Shown here: positions 48,901 to 58,523 of the stretch, in pieces
Position numbering within the stretch: position 1 is the first letter of the stretch
Layout of the letters: each line of letters opens with the position of its first letter
NCBI GenBank assembly: GCA_039583875.1
Contig: CM077147.1
Coordinates: 158,235,821 to 158,299,820, forward strand
From: Platanthera guangdongensis
Taxonomy: Eukaryota; Streptophyta; Magnoliopsida; Asparagales; Orchidaceae
Length of the DNA stretch: 64,000 bases
Direction: 5' to 3'
The notes under the pieces: generated by a model
What the model was told of the DNA's origin: nothing
The model's database searches: none
What the model saw: the letters and a program-made list of their open reading frames with translations, nothing else
Translations under genes and position numbers: made by a program

Positions 48901-49443
48901 CTTTACTTGCATACATATATATTACCCTTGTTCCTTCTCTCCGCCCGGTGCCAAGGAGTCGCCGGGGGAGCGGATGTGAAACCACTTAGTCGTTTTGACT
49001 AACGGTTGCTACGTCTTCCTTTTTAGGAGGTCACGCCGCAGGTAGAGCAGCCACAGACTACGCAGTAGGACAGCCAGGCCAGGACAATAGGGCCTGAAGT
49101 TACGGTGCTGACGATACCGTCAGTTACTGATGTTCGTATTTGATACTCTGATGTAGCCCGTTTGGGCAATGTTTAACTGTACTCTGATATATTGTAGAAG
49201 CATGTTTAGCTTCTCATTATTGATGTTTTAGACATTATATACTTAGTGTGGATTTTGACTTCTCTTTCTTATTGTATTTGGTTGGGTTGGCATGTTCTAT
49301 TGATATTGTTGTAGCCGGCGGAATAGGCATCTTGTGGTACAGGTTAGCCCGTGTGCTAATGCTACTGCAAGGCGGCTGTTCCGGGCATAAGACTCCCCCT
49401 TCGTGCCATGTTTTGGGATCCGGGAGGTTGGGGGGGTCTTACA
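45978..49443 (+). mobile_element. 5' LTR of gypsy element E1 (3466 bp)
   Basis: Begins TGTAACGTCCC and ends GTCTTACA, followed two bases later by a primer site. The minus-strand copy at 1-3151 gives independent support for the outer boundary. The first 770 bases hold the palindrome array; then come a leader-like GAGAGAAAAC stretch, a Pro/Thr-rich short ORF and, near 48650-48800, repeated TTATACGATGAG / TTATAAGTT direct and inverted units. Very long LTRs of this kind occur in Tekay/Del-type chromoviruses. No cellular gene lies inside. Confidence 0.92.
46090..46745. repeat. Palindrome array in E1 LTR (plus copy)
   Basis: The best-formed copy, 46174-46209, has 17-nt arms around GG with one mismatch, core GACACG-GG-CGTGTC, outer ends ACACGGGTAG. 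Others lie near 46268, 46361, 46470, 46615 and 46702, about 90-140 nt apart. Between them lie TGTCGAG/CTCGACA and TGTCGACA motifs. Confidence 0.85.
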
Positions 49444-49445
49444 AA

Positions 49446-49455
49446 TGGTATCAGT
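49446..49455 (+). promoter_or_regulatory. Primer-binding site, element E1
   Basis: TGGTATCAGT, a one-base variant in its last position of the initiator-tRNA-Met complement, two nt after the LTR end. Confidence 0.85.
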
Positions 49456-49658
49456 TTGCTACGATCCTCAACCAAGAAGTCATTCAACAATGTTGACACC
49501 CCCGTTTGGTTAGTCATTTTGGGGACAAACTGAATTAGCGGAAGTAGTGGTGTGCCCGTATGTAATTCACATTAAGTTTGTACAACTTTGACCTTAAGTT
49601 TAGCCAACCTGACCACAAATTTGTCGTGTACGTGTAGGTTCCACAGCATGTTCAGCCG

Positions 49659-50762
49659 ATGGGGGGTACTCCTACCCCTCCCATACCCACTCAGTTCCAA
49701 CATTCTGAGTTGGGGCAGACGCTCACCGCCATTCTTGAGGCTTTTAGGGCGCAGCAGCCCCCGGTGCAATAACAGGACCCGAGCTCCAACTAGCTGAGCA
49801 CCTTCCGAGCTCTCTCCCCTCCCGCCTACCTTGGGATAGAGTCATCCGTACATACAGAGGAATGGCTAGATACGGTACAGGAGTTGTTGGCTGGTATCTG
49901 TTGCCCGTCCAATATGGTAGTGACATTGGCGGTGTCCGTCTTGGACTTACATGCTAAGAGGTGGTGGAAGTCCCTCACGGGCTCTACCTTCCAAGGCCGG
50001 ATCTACACAGAGATAAGTTGGAGTGAATTCTCGGGTGTTTTCTTGGAGCACTTTATCCCTACATCGGCCCGAGATGAGCTTGAGCAGAGTTTCCTTCTAC
50101 TAAAGTAGGGATCAAAGTCAGTTACGGAATACCAGCGGGAATTCCTGCATCTCGCAAGGTTTGTGGATTCTTACGAGTTGGTTGACAGAGGTAATGTCAA
50201 GCGCTTCTACAAAGGGCTGCGAGATCCCCTAAGGCAGTCCCTTTTGTTTATATCAGATGGTAGCTTGGCGGAGATCATTGATATGGCGAAACGATTGGAG
50301 GCGGACCACGTGGGATGTAGTAAGAGGCTTGCGGAGGACGTGATGGAAGCCGACCCAAGCAATAGAAGGAGGCGGGACTTCAGAGGAGGAAGAGGTTATC
50401 AAAGAGGTGGAGGGCATGTCCACCGAAATTATAGGGTGGAGCATCCGGTTCCGCAGCCGCATGCGTTGCCTCCACCACTACAGCCTCAGCAATTTCAACA
50501 AGCTGAAGGGCGTCGTGGTCTGCTGTGCTTCGAATGCAACCAGCCGGGCCACATCCGACGTTACTGCCCGCAGTTATTTGGGAACGTCCCTCCTGCTCTC
50601 CCTCCTGCTCTCCCTCCAGCAGCCCCACGAGGATGGGGATATATGTGTGGTCGAGGACGAGGACCGCCAAAAGGAAACCCTCGCCCGGTCCGGGATCAGG
50701 TGTACGCGCTTGACATGGCGCAGGAACGGAACCCACAAGATGTGATTGTAGGTATGATTTAA
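49659..50762 (+). pseudogene. gag: Gypsy gag with zinc knuckle, element E1
   Basis: The frame from ATG 49659 (MGGTPTPPIPTQFQ) continues to 50762 with stops at 49770, 49791 and 50106. It contains the capsid domain (EEWLDTVQELL, DLHAKRWWKSLTG, EFSGVFLEHFIP, EYQREFLHLARF, KGLRDPLRQ), a basic Gly/Arg region and the CCHC knuckle CFECNQPGHIRRYC (about 50530). At 50739 the frame reads DVIVG, the usual link to protease, but then MI-TAA follows inside the 96-nt segment 50752-50847. Protease resumes at 63344, after copia-2. Confidence 0.9.
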
Positions 50763-50847
50763 TTAATTAATATATTTTCATGGTCTAACTTGAATTGATT
50801 AAGACTTACTAGACACCTAGCAATAAGTTTTGGTTGTTGGTACTTAG
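50752..50847 (+). other. Intron-like GT...AG segment between E1 gag and protease
   Basis: The segment starts GTATGA and ends TACTTAG, is AT-rich unlike the flanking gag, is 96 nt (a multiple of three) and contains two in-frame stops (TAA, TGA). Removing it joins ...DVIV with GTVIIGR, the normal gypsy gag-protease link (DVVTGT-type). Its ends show no inverted repeats. A CTAAC branch-site-like motif lies at about 50795. Copia-2 inserted exactly at its 3' end, so CTTAG is now present on both sides. Confidence 0.55.
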
Positions 50848-52724
50848 TGTTGGGTACATTGGAATATATGTACCAGATTTGAAGAAGCCTCACCCTACTC
50901 AATGATATACATCAAGGTGTATTTGATTTGCTTTGAGTTTATATGTGCAGGTTAAGTAATTGTAGAAAAATGCAGAAAAGTTTCTAAGTCCATGTGTCGG
51001 CACCTAGAGATGCAGTGTCGACACTTATGAACGCTTGTGTCAACACCTAGAGATGTAGTGTCGACACTTATGAAGGCTTGTGTCGACACCTAGAGAAGCT
51101 GTGTCGACACTTGGAGTAATTGTGTCGACACCAGGAAAGGCAGAGTCGACACCAGAAGAAAAGTGTTGACACATACAGGCAGTGTCGACACACTATGAAG
51201 AATTGTCAACATAATCTGTGTCGACACTTAGAGGCAGTGTCGACACCCAGAGAAGCTTTGTCGACATCAAATGTGTCGACACCAGGAGGTTGTTTCGACA
51301 CTCAGTAAGCTTCAACAAAGTAAAAGTACTTGTGTCGACACAAAGGAGATGTGTCGACACTCAGCAAGTTTCAACACAAGAAGGCATGTGTCGACACAAA
51401 GGAGATGTGTCGACACACAGCAGAATTTAACTATGTTTTAAAGGAGAAGTACTTGTGTAGACACATAGAATCAGTTTCGACACTTTCAACAGAAGGCTTG
51501 TGTCGACACACAGAATCAGTGTCGACACATTCTGAAGAAGCAGTGTCGAGAAGCTGTTACAACAACACAAGGAGTTGTGTCGACAACATCAAGGCTAGTG
51601 TCGACACTTAGTCTACTTGTGTTGACACTTAGTCTATTTGTGTCGACACATAATGACTATCTGTCTCGACACTTTCAGACAGTGACAGTGATTTCAAGAA
51701 GTGACTGGATGACTTGACAGCTGTCATTTCAACCGGTCAACTGCAACTGTCAAAGCTGTCAGAAGGTTGTTAGAAACCGGATCAGCCGGTCACCATGGAG
51801 AAAGTTTATATAAAGGCTTTTTCTTTCAACAGGGAGGCACAATCAACAGATTATTCATTGAAGATAAATAACAGATTGAAGATCTACACAAAGATCTAAC
51901 AACACAAAAGAAGAAGACATTCGACAGAAGATCTAAGAAGTTGGAGAGAGAGAGCTCCTTCTAAGAAGAGAAGCTGCTGAACTAGGCTGCAAAGTAAGAT
52001 TCATATTGAGATCTAAATCTCAAGACAAAAGTTGATTGAAGACCATATTCACAGGAGATTCAACCCTACTGAGTTCTAATTCAAGAAGCTTTGAAGAAAG
52101 CTAAGGGAGGTTGATCTCTGCCAAGTTCTTCCAAGAACTCATCAAGTAGCCAGTCAACTCATCTCTCTCTGTCAGGGTTGTGGTTAATTACTTTGTATAA
52201 TCAAATTACTATAGGATCTTGTATAGATCTGGGCTGTAAGCCTATTTTATAAAGGCTGAGTGTAGGATACTGTGTGCTCTGAGTGTAGGTCTTGTTGAAG
52301 ACTGAGGTAGGGCTTTATGCCTGAGTTGTAGGAGACTTTGTTCTCTGAGTGTAAGTCTTGTTGAAGACTGAGTGGTAGGGCTTTTTGCCTAAGTTGTAGG
52401 AGTGGGGACACTCTGAGTTGTAGGAACCTGTTTAGGGTTCTGAGTTGTAAGATCTGAGGATCTTAGGAGAAGTGCTGAAGTTAGGCCGAATCTAGTACAC
52501 TACTAGATAGGCGAAGGGGGAAAGTGGATGTACCCAGACCTTGGGGAACCACTATAAACACTGTGTGCACTCTGTGAATGTTTGTTTCTGTGGTTGCTGT
52601 GTTGTGATAGCTGAAGAATTGCATTTGCTGCTTAAAGTTCTTAACAGTTTGTCTGCCTTTAAAGTAAAAAGATAAAGTACACATATTCACCGCCCCTCTA
52701 GGTAGTTAGGCACTATTTCTTTCA
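50848..52724 (+). repeat. 5' LTR of copia-2 (1877 bp)
   Basis: Begins TGTTGGGTACATTGG and ends ATTTCTTTCA. U3 holds more than 20 TGTCGACAC motifs (50996-51675), the ACCGG-ATCAG-CCGGT inverted repeat (51777-51791) and a TATATAAA box (51807-51814). The leader contains repeated CTGAGTTGTAGG/GAGTGTAGG units (about 52230-52450). Confidence 0.95.
51807..51814 (+). promoter_or_regulatory. TATA box of copia-2 5' LTR
   Basis: TATATAAA, 16 nt after the ACCGG...CCGGT inverted repeat and about 130 nt after the last array motif; the 3' LTR has the same box at 62416-62423. Confidence 0.7.
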
Positions 52725-52726
52725 AG

Positions 52727-52737
52727 TGGTATCAGAG
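52727..52737 (+). promoter_or_regulatory. Primer-binding site, copia-2
   Basis: TGGTATCAGAG, two nt after the LTR, complementary to initiator tRNA-Met. Confidence 0.95.
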
Positions 52738-52814
52738 GCAGGTTACTCAAAAAGAGACTTAACAGTCTGAGTAAGATCCGGTAGGCAGATTCAGAACAAA
52801 TAAGAATCAAGAAA

Positions 52815-54854
52815 ATGGGTTTTAGTGAGAATCACAAAGAGCTGGGGTCCATGAAATTGCCAATATGTAGAAAAGAGATATTTGGCATATGGAAAGAGAG
52901 GGTTAGACTCTTTATTGAAGCTTCTGACCCAAGCATATATACTACTGTTAAAGAAGGGACATATGTGCCAATGAAGGTATCCATTCTGGATGCAAATCAG
53001 AAAACTCCCAAGGACTTTTCTGAAATGACTAAAGATGAAATCATTCTGACCACTATGGACAAGAGAACCCAGAATATAATTGTTAGTGCCATTGATGATG
53101 CAACATTTCAGAACTTAATTCATTATAAAACCTCTAAAGAAATGTGGGACACATTAATAGTTTATATGGAGGGATCAGAAGAAGTAAGACAAGATAGGAA
53201 GTCCTTGTTAAATCAGGAATATGAAAGCTTCAGACAAGGAAAGTCTGATAGCATTACAGAATGTTACAAGAAGTTCTATAGGATTGTTAATGAGTTGATG
53301 TCCTATGGAAGAGAATTCAACAACTATGAGCTGAATGATAAGTTTTTAAGATCCCAGACTAAGGACTGGGACACCAAGATTTGTGCCATTAGGGAAGTGG
53401 CCAAACTAGCTGATATACCTCCTCCAACTTTGTTTGGAAAACTGCTATCTTATGAGATGCAGTTAATGGCCAGAAAGGAGGAAGAGAAGAATACTAGAGT
53501 GGAGCACAAGGAAAAGACTGTGGCCTTCAAAACTAAAGCCACTAGGAAGCATGGAAGTAAGTCTCCATCTCCACCTCAAATAGTTGTTGAAGCTGTAACA
53601 CATAATTCAGATAGTAAGAATTCAAATAGCAGTGAAAGTGATGAAGACTTTGCTGCTTTTACTAGGCATTTTCAAAAGTTTCTTAAGAAGAAGCAGTGGA
53701 GGTCTAAGCCTTCCACTTCTCAGCCAAAAGATGACTACTATCAGAAAAGAAAGTCATCAAGGAATGACATAAGAAGGTCCAAGCCAAGAAAAGCTACATC
53801 CTCAAAGATTGTGTGTTATTACTGCAATAGACATGGACATGTAGTGGCTGACTGTCCTGAAAAGTGCAAGGAGTCAGTTGACAAAAAGAAGACTCATTTT
53901 AAGGGCAAAAAGGAAAAGTCCTTTGTTGCTAAGAAAGAAAAGAGTCTGACTGATCTGTCATCTTCAGAAACAGAATCAGAAGCTGAAGCCTATATTGGAT
54001 TATTTGCTGAAGAGGAAGAAGATGAGTTCATGCAGCTAATGAACTCAATTTATGAGCATGAGGATAATCAGTGCAAGAGACTGATGGCTTTATCTGAAGG
54101 AGACAAGATCTAGGATCAGCCTGGACCAAGTAAGGTACAAAGTTGTTCTTCTAGTTCAATTTATAGTACTGAGTCAGAATCAGATACATCTGCATCAAGT
54201 GATGTGGGTGGGTCTGAATCTGAAGGAGATATTCATCAGTTAATTGATGAATATAGAGACTTGTTGCAGGCCTTGAAGAAAAGCAAAATCTTGGCCAAAA
54301 CTCAGGCAAAGGAGATTGTTAGTCTTAAATTGGCAGTTGTTGATTCAGACAAGTTGTTAGATCAGAAACTGAATGAGATTGCCAGATTGAAGAACATAAC
54401 TGTTATTCAAATGGGCACAATCAATTTCAAGAATGATCAAATTAGAAATCTGGAGGTTAGACTTCAGAAGGAGAAAGATATTGTAGCAAGTTTTTCTAAA
54501 CCTAAATCTGTTTTACCCTTGATAGATGAGTTTGTACCTCAAAAGGGTAAGGCTGGATTAAGGTTTAAAAAACCTGCCTGGACTGCTAGGTCCAAATCTA
54601 AGGGCAAAGCCCCAGCACAAAACCAGAAACCTGCTGTAGATAATTCAGCCAGGGTTGTACCTAAACAAAGGTACAACAAGTTTGAGTGCTGATGTTGTGG
54701 CAAGATAGACCACTTTGCCATAGATTGTTGGCACAATTCAAGTGTCAAGGAAAGTAGCAAACTGTCTGCTAGAAGAGATACAAGTAGTTTTGTTAAAAGT
54801 CAGACTAACTTGCACCAAGGACCCAAGAGTTATTTGGGTTCTAAGGTTAAGTAA
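52815..54854 (+). pseudogene. gag: Copia-2 gag (Sirevirus-type), nearly intact
   Basis: The ATG at 52815 opens 432 codons in one frame. UBN2-type Gag domain (residues about 1-220: MWDTLIVYMEGSEEV, LNQEYESFRQGKSDS), basic linker, then CYYCNRHGHVVADC knuckle (about 53815). After a TAG at 54111 the same frame goes on through a coiled-coil stretch (54204-54500), a Lys-rich part and a second knuckle with one Trp turned to TGA (CWCCGK, about 54690). It ends at KVK-TAA (54852-54854), 12 nt before GTGAGTCC and in frame with protease. Copia-1 ends gag at the same place. Confidence 0.92.
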
Positions 54855-57800
54855 TCTGTTTTGCAGGTGAGTCCAAGTGGCCATGCCCCTATATGGTACT
54901 TGGACAGTGGATGTTCCAGGCACATGATTGGAACAAAGGGGCTGCTGAAGGACTATACACCTATCAAGGATGGCCCTAAAGTTACTTTTGGTGGTTCAGA
55001 AAAAGGAATCATCAAAGGCTTTGGTAACATTTCTAATAACCTGATTACAATTACTCAAGTGGCTTATGTAAAGGGTTTGAAACATAACTTCATTAGCATA
55101 AGTCAGCTGACTGATTTAGGATATGACATCTCATTTGTCAAGAATGGTTGTCATATCAAAAGGTCAAGTGATCAAAAGATCATTTTGACAGGATATAGGA
55201 AGAGAAATGTCTATTGTCTTGACTTTGTGTGTGAGAACAATGTTTCTCCTATTTGTCTTGTAGCTGATGAGAGATTCTCACATTGTGTTAAATGGCACAA
55301 GAGGCTGGCTCATGTTAACTATAAGATAATTGGCCAACTCTTTAGCAAAGAGTTAGTGAGGAATGGTCCTCAAGTTAAGTGTATAAAGGATGGGATATGC
55401 TCAGCTTGTCAAAAGGGCAAGCAGTCCAAATTCACCTTTCATAGCCTTGAGAACAAGGATTCTGTGAGGTGTCTATACCTCTTGCATATGGATCTTTTTG
55501 GTCCTATGCCAGTTCACAGCCTAGGTAGGAAGGTGTACACATTTGTGGTAGTTGATGACTATTCTAGATATTCCTGGGTGTTCTTCCTAAGATAAAAATC
55601 TGAAACCCCAAGTATCTTATATAGTTTTGTTAAACAAATTCAGAATGAATTGGAAAGTATAGTGGTCAAAATTAGAAGTGACCATGGTACTGAATTTCAG
55701 TCTGAAAGTATGACAAAATTGTGTGAAGAGTTTGGGATTTTTCAGGAATTTTCCTCACCAACAACACCTCAGCAAAATGGTATTGCTGAAAGGAAGAATA
55801 GAACATTGATAGAGGCTGGTAGAACCCTATTGAGTGACACTTCTCTCCCAGAATATTTCTGGGCTGAGGCAGTAAACACTGCATGTCATGTAATCATTAG
55901 GGCTACTATCACCAAGGGCCACAAAAAGACTCCCTATGAGATTATGAAGGGCAGAAAACCAAATTTATCCTATTTCAGGATCTTTGGTTGCAAGTGCTAT
56001 ATACTTAACAATGGCAAGTCTTATCTAACCAAGTTTGCTGCCAAATCCCAAGAGGGGATCTTTGTTGGGTACAACAACAATAGTAAGGCTTATAGGGTCT
56101 ACAACTTGGTTACTCAAGTTGTAGAAGAGTCTATACATGTAGTTTTTGATGAAGCAAGGCTCATTAACAGTGAATTGCCAAGTAGTGTTTGCAGCTCTAC
56201 AGGTATAACTGATAAGATGGACAAGCTTACCATTACAAAAGGTTCTACTGCAACTCAGCATGTGGAAGATGGTGGCTGCTGTCTAGGGGGAGTACAAGAT
56301 TCTCTAGATGCAGAAGAAGATCAAGAGGTGTAGTTAAATGAAGAGGCTGGAGGAGTTCAACCTGAAGACAGACTACCTCCAGCAAATAGACACTTAAAGG
56401 ATCATCCATCCAATCAAATAATTAGAGATCCCAGACATGGAGTGCAAACAAGGAGCAGGAATCTGAGTACAGTTCTTTACTCCAGCTTTCTATCCCAAGT
56501 AGAACCAAAGAAGTTTGAAGAAGCAGTTCTAGACCCTCATTGGATTGAAGCCATGCAAGAGGAGCTGAATCAGTTCAAAAGATGCAAGGTCTGGGAGCTA
56601 GTTCCTAAACCAAAAGACCACAACATCATTGGAACTAAGTGGATCTTTAGGAACAAGTTGGATGAGAATGGAATCATAATAAAGAATAAAGCTAGGCTGG
56701 TTGCAAAAGGATATAGGCAGGAAGAAGGTATTGATTTTGATCAAACCTTTGCTCCAGTAGCAAGACTGGAAGCCATAAGGATGTTCCTTGCTTATGCAAC
56801 ATATCAAGGGTTTAAGGTATATCAAATGGATGTAAAGTCAGCTTTTCTGAATGGAAATCTGAAGGAAGAAGTCTATGTAGAGCAGCCATCAGGTTTTGTT
56901 GATTCTCTAAACCTACTTATGTATATAGACTTAGGAAGGCTTTGTATGGGTTAAAACAAGCCCCAAGGGCTTGGTATGAAACCATGTCTTGTTTGCTCAT
57001 TAAGAACAAATTCTCAAGGGGGAAAATAGACAAGACTCTATTCCTTAGGGAATCTAAAGGCAAGATTATCTTAGTCCAAATATATGTAGATGACATAATA
57101 TTTGGGTCTACATAAAGTAGTCTTTGCAGAAAGTTTGCAAAACTTATGCAAGGATAATTTGAAATAAGCAGTATGGGGGAACTTAAGTTCTTCTTGGGTC
57201 TCCAAGTTAGACAGACTGAAGATGGTCTGTCCATATGCCAGTCTAAGTTCACCCTAAAGTTAATAAAGAAGTATGGTATGGAATCATCCACTACCATGAA
57301 AACTCCTATGAGGTCAAGCATGTCTCTAAGCAAAGATGATGCAGGGAAACCTGTAGATGAAACTTTGTATAGAGGGATAGTTGGCTCCCTACTGTATTTG
57401 ACTGCTAGTAGACCAGATATCATGTATGCTGCATGTATCTATGCTAGGTACCAAGCATGCCCTAAAGAATCTCATCTGACTGCAGTCAAAAGGATTTTGA
57501 GATATCTTAAGAGCATACCTTATTTAGGCCTTTGGTACCCTAGGAATGGAGATTTTGTACTGACAGGTTATTCAGATGCAGATTTTGCAGGCTGCAAGGA
57601 AGATATGAAGAGTACTACAGGAACCTGTCAATTTTTAGGTGGAAGGCTGGTGTCTTGGAGCAGTAAGAAGCAGACCAGTGTGGCCATCTCCACAGCTGAG
57701 TCAGAATATGTTGCTGCAGGAAGCTGTTGTGCATAACTTTTATGGATTCAACACCAGCTAGAAGATTATGGTATTCAAGTAAGTAGAACACCTTTACTTT

Positions 57801-58026
57801 GTGATTCTACAAGTGCATTTTCTATAGCTAATAATCCTGTCTCACATAGTAGGACTAAGCACATAGAAATTAAATACCATTTTCTTAGAGAACATGTAGA
57901 AAAAGGGGACATTTCCCTAGAATATGTTAAAACAGATAATCAGATTGCTGATATGTTTACTAAGCCCCTAGAAGAAACCAAATTCAATAATTTTAAAATT
58001 GAATTAGGAATGTTAAACTTAGAATA
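54855..58026 (+). pseudogene. pol: Copia-2 pol: protease, integrase, RT, RNase H
   Basis: In the gag frame: protease with WYLDSGCSRHM (about 54890), GAG-pre-integrase WHKRLAHVNYK, integrase core with HMDLFGPMPV, IRSDHGTEFQSE and QQNGIAERKNRTLIEAGRTL, and Sirevirus-type linker (GGCCLGGVQ). RT follows (56442-about 57170) with [19 protein letters not shown] and YVDD (57083-57094). RNase H (57540-58026) has GYSDADFAGCKED and TAESEYVAAGSCCA and ends GMLNLE-TAG. Stops lie at 55593, 56331, 57113 and 57734, with a one-base frameshift near 56920. Confidence 0.95.
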
Positions 58027-58523
58027 GTTTAAAAAAATGTCTAAGTAAAATAGTGTCGACACACAGAGTTGTCTGTGTCGACACATAGAAGTGGTGTCGA
58101 CATTTTAGAGAAATGGTGTCAACACATCTAGATAGTCAGTATCGACACTTCAGAGAATTAGTGTCGACACATCCAGAGTAGGTGTCGACACATCCAGGGT
58201 GTTGTCGACACTTAAGATTTACACAGAGTTCGTCGAGTAGAGTTTCGACTAATCGTCGAGCTGAGATGTATAAGTGTCGACACAAATATTCTGTCGACTA
58301 TATTTATGTCGACACATAGTTGTCGAGACATTAGAAGTAAGTGTCGACACTTTTCAACAGTGTCGACACATTTCAAGTATTTTGACGTGCCTTTTCACCT
58401 TCGATTTTAGAAAGGTATAAATAGGTCTTCACCATTGTTTGTCGACACGCTCACCATAATTTCGAGACCAAACTTGTGTGTCGACATCTCTCTTCTCTAA
58501 ATTCAAAATTTCTCCAAACCCTA
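58027..58523 (+). promoter_or_regulatory. Palindrome array and TATA box before third ORF, copia-2
   Basis: Some 14 TGTCGACA-type motifs (58052-58375) precede a TATAAATA box (58416-58423); two more motifs lie in the leader (58440, 58480). The ATG at 58524 comes 101 nt after the box, in CCCTAATGGCGCCC context, against 103 nt in copia-1. The array is not a copy of the LTR beyond the motif. It is probably an internal promoter. Confidence 0.6.

Noticed and set aside
50996..51675. Regularly spaced short repeats that look like a CRISPR array
   Set aside because: The repeated part is only 8-10 nt and palindromic, spacing is irregular, and it lies in the U3 of a plant LTR before a TATA box; there are no cas genes and the genome is eukaryotic.
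54849..54872. A mini-intron (GTTAAGTAA...TGCAG) at the copia gag-protease border
   Set aside because: Only 21 or 24 nt would be removed, too short for plant splicing. The conserved stop itself is kept as a finding.
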